DNA from: Oxalobacteraceae bacterium
GTDB lineage: Bacteria > Pseudomonadota > Gammaproteobacteria > Burkholderiales > Burkholderiaceae_D
Assembly: GCA_947374865.1 (NCBI GenBank)
Contig: CANCDR010000001.1
Coordinates: 124,001 to 188,000 of the forward strand
Direction: 5' to 3'
DNA: 64,000 nt
Shown: positions 8,508-17,669 of the stretch, piece by piece
Position numbering within the stretch: position 1 is the first letter of the stretch
How the letters are laid out: the number at the start of each line of letters is the position of its first letter
Notes under the pieces: model-generated
Databases searched by the model: none
Told to the model about the DNA's origin: nothing
The model's input: only the letters and a program-made list of their open reading frames with translations
Made by a program: the position numbers and the translations under genes

Positions 8508-8960
8508 TTAACTCGCATCGTCTGCATCGGCCGGCCAGTCGCGAATGTAAGCCTTTAACATTTTATTTTCAAAGCTCTGCGCTTCAAACACGGCTTTGGC
8601 CACGTCATAAAACGACATCACGCCCATGAGCGTGCGCGCATCGACGACAGGCACATAGCGCGCATGACGCTCGAGCATCAGACGCCGCACTTCATTGATT
8701 TCTGTTTCGGGGGTAATGGTGATGGGATGATCATCCATGTGTTTGCGCACCGTATTGTCGCCAACCTGGCCCCCATTCACATGCACCGCCTGCATGACTT
8801 CGCGGAAAGTGAGCATGCCGACGAGCTCACCAAACTCCATCACGACCAGCGAGCCGATATCTTTTTCCGCCATGATATTGACGGCGTCGATCAGAGGTGA
8901 ATCAGGTGTCACCGTATAGAGGATGTTGCCCTTCACCTGGAGAATTTCTGAAACCTTCAT
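8508..8960 (-). CDS. Tandem CBS-domain protein
   Basis: Cytoplasmic 150-aa protein made almost entirely of two CBS domains, which as a pair bind adenine nucleotides or S-adenosylmethionine. The first covers about residues 8-65 (TVTPDSPLIDAVNIMAEKDIGSLVV and MLTFREVMQAV) and the second about 75-135 (PITITPETEINEVRRLMLERHARYVPVVD and MGVMSFYDVAKAV). The open frame starts at 8996, but the ATG at 8960 has GGAGG eight bases upstream. No effector domain is attached, so it is likely a free-standing energy or redox sensor; the partner is unknown. Confidence 0.9.
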   Translation of the reverse strand: MKVSEILQVKGNILYTVTPDSPLIDAVNIMAEKDIGSLVVMEFGELVGMLTFREVMQAVHVNGGQVGDNTVRKHMDDHPITITPETEINEVRRLMLERHARYVPVVDARTLMGVMSFYDVAKAVFEAQSFENKMLKAYIRDWPADADDAS

Positions 8961-9131
8961 CACGCCACCTCCGTCATTTTTATTAGTCGATTCCAATGTA
9001 GCGTACCTGTCATAAAAAAGCCAGCGCTGCGCAATCTGATCCTGCGGTAAAAAGTAGATGATTCGCCTTGCATTGGCGGCTTGGCAAGCCTATGCTGAAA
9101 GGCGTTACTTTTTGATTATCAGGAGTTCGTC

Positions 9132-9458
9132 ATGACGACCACCATCGAAAAAAAACCTTACGCCAGTTTTGCCGAATTTTATCCCGACTATCTGGCGCAA
9201 CATGCTAACCGCGTCTGCCGCGAGTTGCATTTTATCGGCTCCACTCTCGCCCTCCTGTGCCTGCTCGCTTTGGTATTAACGGGCAATGCCTGGTACCTGC
9301 TGGGGGCGCTGGTGTCTGGTTATGGCTTTGCCTGGGTCGGCCACTTTATGTTTGAAAAAAATCGTCCGGCGACCTTCCAACATCCGCTGTATTCCTTCAT
9401 GGGCGACTGGGTGATGTACTGGCAGATGCTTACCGGGCAGGCGTCGTTTCAGGACTAG
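9132..9458 (+). CDS. Mpo1-like (DUF962) membrane protein
   Basis: Small membrane protein of 108 aa in the DUF962/Mpo1-like family. Yeast Mpo1 is an iron-dependent dioxygenase that removes one carbon from 2-hydroxy fatty acids; the bacterial members are mostly untested. The conserved His motifs HANRVCRELHFIGS and WVGHFMFEKNRPATFQHPLYS are present, separated by two hydrophobic segments. AGGAG lies six bases before the ATG. Its 3' end overlaps the convergent YihY-family gene by 29 bp. Confidence 0.88.
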   Translation: MTTTIEKKPYASFAEFYPDYLAQHANRVCRELHFIGSTLALLCLLALVLTGNAWYLLGALVSGYGFAWVGHFMFEKNRPATFQHPLYSFMGDWVMYWQMLTGQASFQD

Positions 9459-10698
9459 CAAACTGCGTTGCCAGAGAATTGGCCAGTCCCTGCTCAATGG
9501 CGGCCTCCACCTGCCGTGCCAAGGCTGGGTTGGCGCTGGAATCAAAGACAAACAGTCGATACACATCGGCCACGCGCAGTTGAGTCGGATTGGCCAGCAG
9601 GCTCCAGGCATCGAGGCCTTCGCTGATCCGTTTGCCCCATTGCACACGCCGTGAGACCGTTGGTTTGATGCGCGCGACCCAACCCGCTTCGCGCATTTTT
9701 TCCAGCAAGGCCTCGGATTCGGCCACCCCGATCCGGGTCTGCGCGCGAATCAGGCTGCCTTCGACTGCCGCCGAACCGGTACTACTGCGCGCGGCATGGA
9801 GCATTTCTAGGATCGTCATGGCATCAATGAACGCGCTGACCGGCGTGCTCACATGCCACCAACGCTCATAGCGCAGAATCGGCAACGAGGCAGTGATCAC
9901 CGCGCCCACTAGCGTCACCAGCCAGGAAACGTAAATCCACACCAAAAATAAGGGCAGAGCAGCCAGCGCGCCATACACCACGGTATAGCTGGAAAAGTGC
10001 GTCACAAACATGGCGAAGATACGCTTGGCGATTTCAAAGGCGACCGCGGCCACCAGCCCCCCCCATGCCGCGTCGCGCCATTCGACTGTCCGGTTCGGCA
10101 ATGCCATGTAAGACAGTGCGAATGCGATCATGGTCAACGCGATCGAGACTAGGGTGTAAAACACGACACCGACAAAAGGCACTTTAGAAACAACACCGGT
10201 GGTCGCGGTAAACAGAAAGGAAGTGATCGTCATGGAAAAACCGATCAGCAATGGGCCGAGCGTCACGATGGCCCAATAAACTAAAATCCGCTGTGCGATC
10301 GGGCGACGTATTTGTACCCGCCAGATATGGTTAAAGGCCCGGTCGACCATGCCCAGCATGGCCACCACCGTCACGACCAGTGCCGCCGCACCGAATGCCG
10401 ACAGGCGTGATGCCTTAGCAGCAAAGAGCGATAAATTCCCCAGAATGGTATTGGCAATCGCCTTGGGCATGAGGCTTTGGACGAAGTAGGCTTCGAGCGC
10501 AGCGCGCAGCGCGGCAAACATCGGGAAGGTGGTGAAGATCGCCAAGGCAATCGTCAACATCGGCACCAGCGCCAAGGTGGTGGTAAAAGTCAGACTGCCG
10601 GCCACCTGTGGCAGACGTTCCTCGTCGAGACGGCGCACGGCATAGCGCAGCAGATCGCGTATGCGTTCCCAGCGAAATTGCGTGCGCAAGGCGGTCAT
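9430..10698 (-). CDS. YihY-family inner-membrane protein
   Basis: Polytopic inner-membrane protein of the YihY/UPF0761 family, often still labelled ribonuclease BN although the RNase activity belongs to another gene. About six hydrophobic segments run from SLTFTTTLALVPMLTIALAIF to LPLFLVWIYVSWLVTLVGAVI. A soluble C-terminal region of about 140 residues resembles a winged helix and ends the protein. AGGAG four bases upstream supports the ATG at 10698 (422 aa); the frame stays open to 10782. The molecular function of the family is unknown. Confidence 0.88.
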   Translation of the reverse strand: MTALRTQFRWERIRDLLRYAVRRLDEERLPQVAGSLTFTTTLALVPMLTIALAIFTTFPMFAALRAALEAYFVQSLMPKAIANTILGNLSLFAAKASRLSAFGAAALVVTVVAMLGMVDRAFNHIWRVQIRRPIAQRILVYWAIVTLGPLLIGFSMTITSFLFTATTGVVSKVPFVGVVFYTLVSIALTMIAFALSYMALPNRTVEWRDAAWGGLVAAVAFEIAKRIFAMFVTHFSSYTVVYGALAALPLFLVWIYVSWLVTLVGAVITASLPILRYERWWHVSTPVSAFIDAMTILEMLHAARSSTGSAAVEGSLIRAQTRIGVAESEALLEKMREAGWVARIKPTVSRRVQWGKRISEGLDAWSLLANPTQLRVADVYRLFVFDSSANPALARQVEAAIEQGLANSLATQFASPETTPAR

Positions 10699-10936
10699 AT
10701 CGCTCCTATTGGCCGCATTAGCCCTGTTAGGCGATTGAGGCTGCGAATGTGCGGATGGCGAAGTTTGATTAGTCAGGGGCATGCGGATTGAACAGGGCGT
10801 ACGTCAAAATAGGCCTGCCATCATATCAAGCATACCGGTCACAGCGCGGATAAATCGCCGCACTTCAGGTCATTTTACATCCGGCATCACCTTTGGCCCA
10901 TTTAAACGAAAGCTTATCCTGCTGCGCAGTGCTTAA

Positions 10937-11574
<638 letters not shown>

Positions 11575-11575
<1 letters not shown>

Positions 11576-11979
11576 TGGAAAGTACCCAACAAAAATTCAC
11601 CTATCGCCTCAGCGTAGCGAGTCTGGTCGCGCTGATTATTCTGTGCGTGACATGGGAAATCTGGCTCTCGCCGCTACGCCCAGGTGGTTCGTGGATGGCG
11701 CTCAAGGCGCTGCCGCTGCTGTTTCCCTTGCGCGGCATTCTCAAGCGCGATGTCTACACCCTGCAATGGTCGTCGATGTTTATCCTGCTGTACTTTACCG
11801 AAGGCGTGGTACGTGCCACCAGCATCAGCGGGATTGATGTCGGCTTGTCCGCTTGGCTGGCGCTGGCTGAAGTGACGCTGAGCTGTTTATTCTTTTTCAG
11901 CGCCATCTTGTTCCTGCGTCCGCTCAAGCAGGCTGCCAAAAAACTGGCCCGTGAGGCAATTCAAAAAGCCGCACAATGA
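11575..11979 (+). CDS. DUF2069 membrane protein
   Basis: 134-aa integral membrane protein of the DUF2069 family with about four hydrophobic segments: SLVALIILCVTWEIWL, ALKALPLLFPLRGIL, WSSMFILLYFTEGVVRA and LAEVTLSCLFFFSAILFLRP. Function unknown. It overlaps wrbA by one base and the following oxidase by four (ATGA), so the three are almost certainly one transcript. A DUF2069 gene next to wrbA is common in beta- and gammaproteobacteria, as far as I recall. Confidence 0.88.
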
Positions 11980-13382
11980 GTGTTTTTCTGCGCCGCTGTC
12001 GGGAAGTGGTAGGGGATGCCTTTGTGCTCACCAGCGCCGACGACATGGCAGCCTATCTGACCGACTGGCGCCAACGCTTTACCGGCCGCGCAGTAGCCGT
12101 GATCCGACCAGCCAGCACAGAACAGGTCGCAGCCATCGTCCGCCTGTGTGGGGAATATGGCGTACCGGTGGTGCCGCAAGGCGGTAATACCGGGCTGGTG
12201 CTGGGCAGTGTGCCCGATCAAAGTGGCCAGGCCATCGTGCTGTCCTTGACGCGCATGCAGTCGGTGCGGCAGATCGATATCCGCAATAACACCATCACGC
12301 TCGATGCCGGCTGCCGTCTGGCACAGGTGCAGGAGGCTGCGCAACAAGCCGAACGGCTCTTCCCGCTCTCACTGGCAGCAGAAGGCAGCTGCACGATCGG
12401 CGGCAATTTATCGACCAATGCCGGCGGTACGGCCGTACTCCGCTATGGCAATACGCGCGAACTGTGTCTGGGACTGGAAGTCGTCACCGCACAGGGCGAA
12501 ATTTGGCATGGCCTGCGTGGTCTGCGTAAGGACAATACCGGCTATGATCTGCGCGATGTATTCATCGGTGCCGAAGGTACGCTGGGCATCATCACCGCGG
12601 CGACGATGAAATTATTTCCCCGTCCGGCGGCTCAATTGACAGCCCTGGCCGGACTGGATTCGCCCGAGCAGGCACTGCAATTACTCAGCCTGGCACAAGC
12701 CCACTGTGGCGCCACCCTCACTGCCTTTGAGCTGATGTCGGATCTGTGCCTGCAGTTAGTGACGAAGCACTACCCGCAAACTCGACGCGCACTGCCGGAC
12801 ACCTTTGCCTACACCGTCTTGCTGGAAATCTCCGATAACGAATCAGTCGAACATGCCACCGCCCTGCTCGAGTCGCTCATGACGGCAGCTCTTGAACAGC
12901 AGATCATTGGCGATGCGGTCGTCGCTGCCTCCATGGCGCAATCGGCTGCACTGTGGCAGTTAAGGGAAAATATCTCTAACGCGCAAGCGACCGAAGGCAA
13001 GAATATCAAGCACGATATTTCTCTGCCGATTTCCTGTATTGCTGACTTTATCCGCCTCACCGATGCACTGTTGCAACGTGATTTTCCGGGCTGTCGCATG
13101 GTGACTTTCGGCCACCTCGGCGATGGTAATTTGCATTACAACGTCTCGCCGGCCTTGGGGACTTCTGCCGAGGAATTTATCGGCCACCAAGACGCAGTCA
13201 ACCGTGTGGTGCACGACAGCGTTGAGCAGTTCGCCGGCTCGATTTCGGCCGAACACGGCCTGGGGGCCTTGAAGCGGGATGAAATCCGACGCTATAAATC
13301 CGCTGTAGAAATACAGCTGATGCAGGCCATCAAGCGCGCCCTTGATCCACAGAATCTTATGAATCCGGGGAAAGTCATCTAA
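11976..13382 (+). CDS. FAD-linked D-2-hydroxyacid dehydrogenase
   Basis: FAD-binding oxidoreductase of the GlcD / D-lactate / D-2-hydroxyglutarate dehydrogenase group (468 aa). The N-terminal half is a PCMH-type FAD domain with PVVPQGGNTGLVLGSVPD and SLAAEGSCTIGGNLSTNAGG. The C-terminal FAD-oxidase domain has FGHLGDGNLHYNVS, with the likely metal/substrate His residues, EHGLGALKRDEI, and the closing ALDPQNLMNPGKVI. No Fe-S domain is attached, so it differs from Dld2-Fe-S fusions. The exact 2-hydroxyacid cannot be told from sequence. It is the last gene of the wrbA operon, overlapping DUF2069 by four bases. Confidence 0.88.
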   Translation: MSVFLRRCREVVGDAFVLTSADDMAAYLTDWRQRFTGRAVAVIRPASTEQVAAIVRLCGEYGVPVVPQGGNTGLVLGSVPDQSGQAIVLSLTRMQSVRQIDIRNNTITLDAGCRLAQVQEAAQQAERLFPLSLAAEGSCTIGGNLSTNAGGTAVLRYGNTRELCLGLEVVTAQGEIWHGLRGLRKDNTGYDLRDVFIGAEGTLGIITAATMKLFPRPAAQLTALAGLDSPEQALQLLSLAQAHCGATLTAFELMSDLCLQLVTKHYPQTRRALPDTFAYTVLLEISDNESVEHATALLESLMTAALEQQIIGDAVVAASMAQSAALWQLRENISNAQATEGKNIKHDISLPISCIADFIRLTDALLQRDFPGCRMVTFGHLGDGNLHYNVSPALGTSAEEFIGHQDAVNRVVHDSVEQFAGSISAEHGLGALKRDEIRRYKSAVEIQLMQAIKRALDPQNLMNPGKVI

Positions 13383-13402
13383 ACTTTTTTTCTTAAAAAG
13401 CC

Positions 13403-13960
13403 ATGACCCGAATTCCGCTCTTCTGCCGCTTACTTCATCGTGCACTTCATCGTGCACTTCATCTCTTGCAGCATCTCTTTTTTCATCGCTCGTTGCGCCA
13501 TTTGTTAGGCCTATTGTTAAGCCTTTTGTTGGCCATCAGCGCGCCTGCCTGGGCGATCTTTAAATGCGATGTCAACGGCAAGATTACCTACAGTGACACG
13601 CCCTGCAGCGAAGGCAATCATACGCTCTTGCGTCCCACGCCCAAGGTGGACACCGACGACGCTAAACAGGCACAAAGAACCGCCCTGCGTGAAAAAAATA
13701 CCTTGGTACAGATCGAAAAAGCCCATGCCGCAATCGAAGCCGAACAAGCCAGGCAACAGCAACACCAGGCCAAACTAGCGGCCGAACGGCGGCGGCACTG
13801 CCTGGCATTGTCCCAACGCGTCAAATGGCGCAAAGAAGACATGGCGCATATTCGCGCCCACTCAGCGGAAAAAGCTCAGCGTCATTATCGCCGTGCAGCC
13901 GATGAATACGACGCGGATTGTTCTACGGCACCACGGGCGCTCAGGGGACTAGAAAAATGA
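13403..13960 (+). CDS. Exported DUF4124 protein
   Basis: 185-aa protein with an N-terminal signal sequence (LLGLLLSLLLAISAPAWA) directly followed by a DUF4124 domain, FKCDVNGKITYSDTPCSEG. This small beta-rich unit is common in beta- and gammaproteobacterial envelope proteins and has unknown function. The rest is charged and helical, rich in Ala/Glu/Gln (residues 85-145), with several Cys. The n-region before the signal core is unusually long and comes from a 12-bp tandem repeat (13433-13464) that encodes LHRALHRALH. The true start may be further in; no clear ribosome-binding site marks 13403. Confidence 0.8.
   Translation: MTRIPLFCRLLHRALHRALHLLQHLFFHRSLRHLLGLLLSLLLAISAPAWAIFKCDVNGKITYSDTPCSEGNHTLLRPTPKVDTDDAKQAQRTALREKNTLVQIEKAHAAIEAEQARQQQHQAKLAAERRRHCLALSQRVKWRKEDMAHIRAHSAEKAQRHYRRAADEYDADCSTAPRALRGLEK
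13433..13464. repeat. 12-bp tandem repeat in DUF4124 N-terminus
   Basis: CTTCATCGTGCA occurs twice in tandem, followed by a third partial CTTCATC. The repeat stays in frame and lengthens the n-region of the signal peptide by four residues per copy. Confidence 0.7.
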
Positions 13961-14171
13961 GGTTCTTGGTGGCGTAAATAGTTTCGCCATGCGTGAGGGT
14001 CCCGATGCAGAGGGCGTGGCGCAGGATCAGCAGGTCCAGCAGGTTCAGCCAAGAAAGTGCTAAACTTGTTGTTCTGTTGAATATGCAACTTATTAGCCAT
14101 GAAAACTGGTTCAGTCTGACACGTTTTGTCTTGCCTATTCCCAGCCTCTATCCACCCTTTGAAAGCACACC

Positions 14172-14483
14172 ATGACTACTCGTCGTCAATTCGTTCTCCA
14201 CGCCATTCCCGCCGCCGCTCTGGCGCTGACTGCTTCCCGCGCGGCTTTTGCGCAGGCTGCCAAAATTGAAGAATCTGATCCCGCTGCTGCAAACCTTGGC
14301 TATAAGCATGATGCAACGAAGGTCGATGCAAAAAAATATCCTACCTATGCCGCGGGCAATAATTGCTCTGGCTGTGCCTTGTTCCAAGGTAAAAAAGGTG
14401 ACGCATGGGGTGGCTGTGCCGTCCTGGGTGGCAAGCAGGTAAATGCCAAAGGCTGGTGCCAGGTCTATGCCAAGAAGGCCTAA
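14172..14483 (+). CDS. High-potential iron-sulfur protein
   Basis: Small periplasmic electron carrier with a [4Fe-4S] cluster (HiPIP). The precursor is 103 aa and begins TTRRQFVLH, a twin-arginine signal, with cleavage probably after AAFA; Tat export fits a protein folded around its cluster. Four Cys ligands are at about 65, 68, 82 and 96 (NNCSGCALF, WGGCAVL, AKGWCQVY), the normal HiPIP spacing. HiPIPs donate electrons to terminal oxidases or to photosynthetic reaction centres. No partner gene is nearby, so the electron acceptor is unknown. A strong terminator follows. Confidence 0.95.
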   Translation: MTTRRQFVLHAIPAAALALTASRAAFAQAAKIEESDPAAANLGYKHDATKVDAKKYPTYAAGNNCSGCALFQGKKGDAWGGCAVLGGKQVNAKGWCQVYAKKA

Positions 14484-14540
14484 AGTCATCTGGGCAGTGT
14501 AGCGCTTGCAGCAAAGGCGCGTGCAAAAGTATCAACCAAA

Positions 14541-14579
14541 AGCGGGGCTTCAAAATCACTTCTGAAGCCCCGCTTTTTT
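14541..14579 (+). terminator. Rho-independent terminator after HiPIP gene
   Basis: A 12-bp perfect stem (AGCGGGGCTTCA at 14541-14552, TGAAGCCCCGCT at 14563-14574) with a 10-nt loop is followed by a T run. It sits 58 bp after the HiPIP stop and just before the 3' end of the convergent lipoprotein gene, and may serve both strands. Confidence 0.9.
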
Positions 14580-14613
14580 ACGACTTTTTTACCTTACTAC
14601 AGCATTATCAAAC

Positions 14614-16950
14614 TCAAGGCAGCTTAGCAAAGTTGGCTTGCAGGGTCTGCATCACGCCACGGTTTTTGTACATGACAGCATCCTCGGGCAGCATGAAACC
14701 ACTGGCTACCAGATCATCGATCGATTTATTCCAGGCAGCTAAGTAAGCCGCTTTGGTGCCATATAATTCCTCGACACTCTTTCTGGAATCGCCCGCCAGC
14801 TTGGAAGCCTTGGTCAGCGCAAAGGCTAACTGGGAGCTGCTCAAGCCATTCTGATCACCGGCCACAAAACCGCTGCGGCGCAGGCTATAACCTTTGTAGG
14901 TGGCAATCGGCACGGCGCTGTCAGGCATTTTGACGCCGGCCAGGTCATTACTTTGCGCATCCGTTTTCGGCAAATGGACAACGTAGTACTTGGTCGACAC
15001 GGCCGATGGAATCACGCTTTCATCATTCACGCTGAGCGTATTGTAGACACCGTTATAGCCCAGTCCGATTAAAGACAAGTCTGGCGCACCCAGGCTGGAT
15101 GGCAAGGCACTTGGGACTGCCATGGTGCCGTCAGACACCTTAGGGAAATTGCTCGCCAATGGCGTTGCCGTGCCCTTTACCCAGCCGGTCAGGTTGGTCA
15201 GGAGCGCGCGGTACAGGGCCGAGCTGGCATTGATCGCTGTCGGCAGTGGTGCTACCGCTGTTGCGGCAACGGCGCGGTCGACTGAAAAATCTGGCTGCGC
15301 AATCACGTTATTTGCTAACTGCGTTGGGCCATGCGAGGTGCCTGTGGCATAAAACATCCGTACATTACTTGGAATCGCCACATCGTTGCCGATGCCATCG
15401 GTGACTGTCAGCGAAGCGCGTGCGCCGCCGAATTCAATCGGGCTATCGTACTGGAACACTTTCGGGCAGGTGTTTGTCTCAGTACATTTTTTCAACAAGC
15501 CATCGGTCTTGCCGGTCAAGGGATCGGTCAGCGTGGCGTATGAAAACGGGAACTGATCGCCTGGTGTGTAATGCGTTTCGTGCTGACGCGAATAATCACC
15601 TGGCTTGGCCCAGCGATAGTTGGTGTAGGTTTTACGCGAACCACCAACGAGGGGCAGCATGCCATCAAAAACCGGGCGCAAGCTGGCGTCGGCATTAAAG
15701 CCTTGCCAAAGGAAATCACGCAAGAAACGTCCTGACTGCGAAATGCCGGTCGAGAGGGCCGTCTTGATGGTGGTGCCCAGTGGATTAGCATTGCCGGCGC
15801 CATCTTTGGTGCCGTAGCGCAGATACGAAATTAAATCACGCACCGCCAAAAAGCCTAAACCAATCGGCCGCGGATCGATCGCCGTGTAATTGAAATGGTA
15901 GATCGAACCGAAGTCCTTACCAGCATCAAGCGCATCCGCATATTTTGCATCGGCGGTAATGCCAGCGCGGTTAATCGCCACATTGCCGTAGCCGGTAGCG
16001 CCGGTGTTGCCGCCCTCGGCCTTGCCTGTACCGGCGGTATATGTCCAAAGCGACGGATCGACTGTAATCGGGGTCGACATGGCGGTTTTCTGAATCGTCA
16101 GCGTTGCCGTCGTGCTTGGGGCACGGTTGTAATAGGTGCCCAGCAGATTGGTCGTCAGCATCGCGGTATCAGCAATGAATTCATCCTGTACCTGGCCAGT
16201 GATCTTGGCATTGCTCTTGGCGGCATCGAGTGCCACCGGCAGGGTCATACCAGGCAAGTACCATTTGGTGGTCGCATCAATGGCTGCTGTCGCGATGTTC
16301 AGTGTTTGCGGGCGATCGCCCTGCCAGCCTGACCAGACGACCGTCGTGCCATTAAACAGGTAAGCATTACCCGCACCCGTGCCGGATACAGTCCCTGTTG
16401 CTGCGGCTGGAATGACCGGCTTGACGTTGGTGAACAAATCATTGCTGTTGGTATCATTTAATGCGGTCACCGAATTGGTATTGCTGCGGTTATTGACCTC
16501 GTACAGCAAATTACCATTCGACTTGGCGTTATCGGTCGGACGCAAAATGACGACGTCAAATTTATACGTCACGTTACCGTTCGCATCGCCGGCATTTTTC
16601 AAGTCCACGATCGTGGCCGCACAGGCATCCTTGGCCGAAGCCACACCGGTGGCTTCGGCCAGCACGTAGGTATAAGTGCCGGTCGTGCCAAACGAAGCGC
16701 CGTTGAAGGCCAAGCCAGTTCCTTTGGTCACCAGGCTGCTGATCGACGAGGTCGTGATCGGGCAGGAAACTGTCAGATCCGGTGGAACGATGGCCGTCTT
16801 GGCATCATAAATCGCCGGCGGGCTAAAGCCCTGTACATTAGCGGAATTGCTGCCGCAGGAAGAAACAAAGGCGGCCAGAATCGTCAGCGGAATAACTCTC
16901 TGTAACGTCGCATATTTTTTATCTTTTAATACATCAACTTTGGTCAGCAT
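14614..16950 (-). CDS. Large alpha/beta-hydrolase-domain lipoprotein
   Basis: 778-aa predicted lipoprotein. A hydrophobic stretch IPLTILAAFVSSC ends in a lipobox-like Cys followed by GSNSAN. The body resembles the alpha/beta hydrolase domain family often listed as Abhydrolase_10: an N-terminal beta-rich half, then DPRPIGLGFLAVRDLISYLRYG, and the putative nucleophile elbow GISQSGRFLRDFLWQGFN. FDGMLPLVGGSRKTYTNYRWAKPG and the late His in YATGTSHGPTQ are also conserved-looking. The substrate is unknown. The ATG at 16950 is preferred (AGAGGA eight bases upstream) over the open start at 16989. It is a single gene, convergent with the HiPIP gene and divergent from umuDC. Confidence 0.75.
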   Translation of the reverse strand: MLTKVDVLKDKKYATLQRVIPLTILAAFVSSCGSNSANVQGFSPPAIYDAKTAIVPPDLTVSCPITTSSISSLVTKGTGLAFNGASFGTTGTYTYVLAEATGVASAKDACAATIVDLKNAGDANGNVTYKFDVVILRPTDNAKSNGNLLYEVNNRSNTNSVTALNDTNSNDLFTNVKPVIPAAATGTVSGTGAGNAYLFNGTTVVWSGWQGDRPQTLNIATAAIDATTKWYLPGMTLPVALDAAKSNAKITGQVQDEFIADTAMLTTNLLGTYYNRAPSTTATLTIQKTAMSTPITVDPSLWTYTAGTGKAEGGNTGATGYGNVAINRAGITADAKYADALDAGKDFGSIYHFNYTAIDPRPIGLGFLAVRDLISYLRYGTKDGAGNANPLGTTIKTALSTGISQSGRFLRDFLWQGFNADASLRPVFDGMLPLVGGSRKTYTNYRWAKPGDYSRQHETHYTPGDQFPFSYATLTDPLTGKTDGLLKKCTETNTCPKVFQYDSPIEFGGARASLTVTDGIGNDVAIPSNVRMFYATGTSHGPTQLANNVIAQPDFSVDRAVAATAVAPLPTAINASSALYRALLTNLTGWVKGTATPLASNFPKVSDGTMAVPSALPSSLGAPDLSLIGLGYNGVYNTLSVNDESVIPSAVSTKYYVVHLPKTDAQSNDLAGVKMPDSAVPIATYKGYSLRRSGFVAGDQNGLSSSQLAFALTKASKLAGDSRKSVEELYGTKAAYLAAWNKSIDDLVASGFMLPEDAVMYKNRGVMQTLQANFAKLP

Positions 16951-17156
16951 TTCACATTCCTCTTTGGGTAGTCTCAAGCGATCGGGCAATCGCTCACACG
17001 GTGTGCAAATTCTTTTTAAATTCTATCGTGCAACATAAATATAGCATGGATTCAAATTTCTCATAATCTAGGATTGTTTCATTAAAATAAGAAAAAAATG
17101 GCTTTCAATGTGCTTTGAGCGAGGCACTGTTTAAAATTTTCCATGCGATGAAATAA

Positions 17157-17178
17157 CTGTGTTTATATACAGTATTAT
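17157..17178 (+). promoter_or_regulatory. LexA (SOS) box and -10 of umuDC
   Basis: CTGT-GTTTATAT-ACAG at 17157-17172 is a full 16-bp LexA box (CTGT-N8-ACAG with an AT-rich centre). TATTAT at 17173-17178, immediately after it, is a likely -10. It is 25 bp before the umuD ATG, so repression by LexA and induction by DNA damage are expected. Confidence 0.88.
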
Positions 17179-17196
17179 TACGCTTTGACTCTTTTG

Positions 17197-17667
17197 ATGA
17201 AGATGCTCGTGTCCCTCGTTCAGCCATCCCTTGATCCCTTCCCCTGCCCGGCGCTGCAGCAGCCCGCGGGACACGAACTGCGCCTGCTGGTGCATCCCCT
17301 GTCGGCGGGTTTTCCTTCGCCGGCCACCGACTATACCGACGAAGGTCTGGACCTGAATGATTATTTGGTGCGGAACAAACCGGCCACCTTTATGTTTACG
17401 GTGCGTGGCGATTCGATGATCGGCGCGGCCATTGAAGACGGCGACAAAGTCGTGGTCGACCGCGCGCTGCAAGCCAAGAATCGCGATATCGTGGTCGCTG
17501 CCGTGGATGGCGAATACACCATCAAGCGGCTCTACAAATACCGCGGCAAGGTCGAGCTGCGGGCAGAAAATCCGCGCTATGCGCCGATCACCTTTGCCGA
17601 TGGCACCGAGCTACAGGTCTGGGGCGTGGTGGTGGGTGTGGTGCGGCGTTACCAGTCCAAGGGCTGA
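17197..17667 (+). CDS. umuD: UmuD, self-cleaving DNA polymerase V subunit
   Basis: UmuD is cleaved with the help of RecA filaments to UmuD', which joins UmuC as the error-prone polymerase V. With the ATG at 17197 it has 156 aa. The predicted self-cleavage site is Ala37-Gly38 ([10 protein letters not shown]), the nucleophile Ser73 in RGDSMIGA, and the general base Lys110 in EYTIKRLY. The 36- and 37-residue spacings are the same as in E. coli UmuD, so the peptidase is intact. The removed N-terminal arm is 13 residues longer than in E. coli. A TTG at 17185 is an alternative start. umuC follows after 2 bp. Confidence 0.94.
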   Translation: MKMLVSLVQPSLDPFPCPALQQPAGHELRLLVHPLSAGFPSPATDYTDEGLDLNDYLVRNKPATFMFTVRGDSMIGAAIEDGDKVVVDRALQAKNRDIVVAAVDGEYTIKRLYKYRGKVELRAENPRYAPITFADGTELQVWGVVVGVVRRYQSKG

Positions 17668-17669
17668 AC

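Noticed and set aside
9430..10698. Ribonuclease BN
   Set aside because: The name was assigned to the YihY family in error; RNase BN activity belongs to the ElaC/RNase Z family, and this is a polytopic membrane protein.
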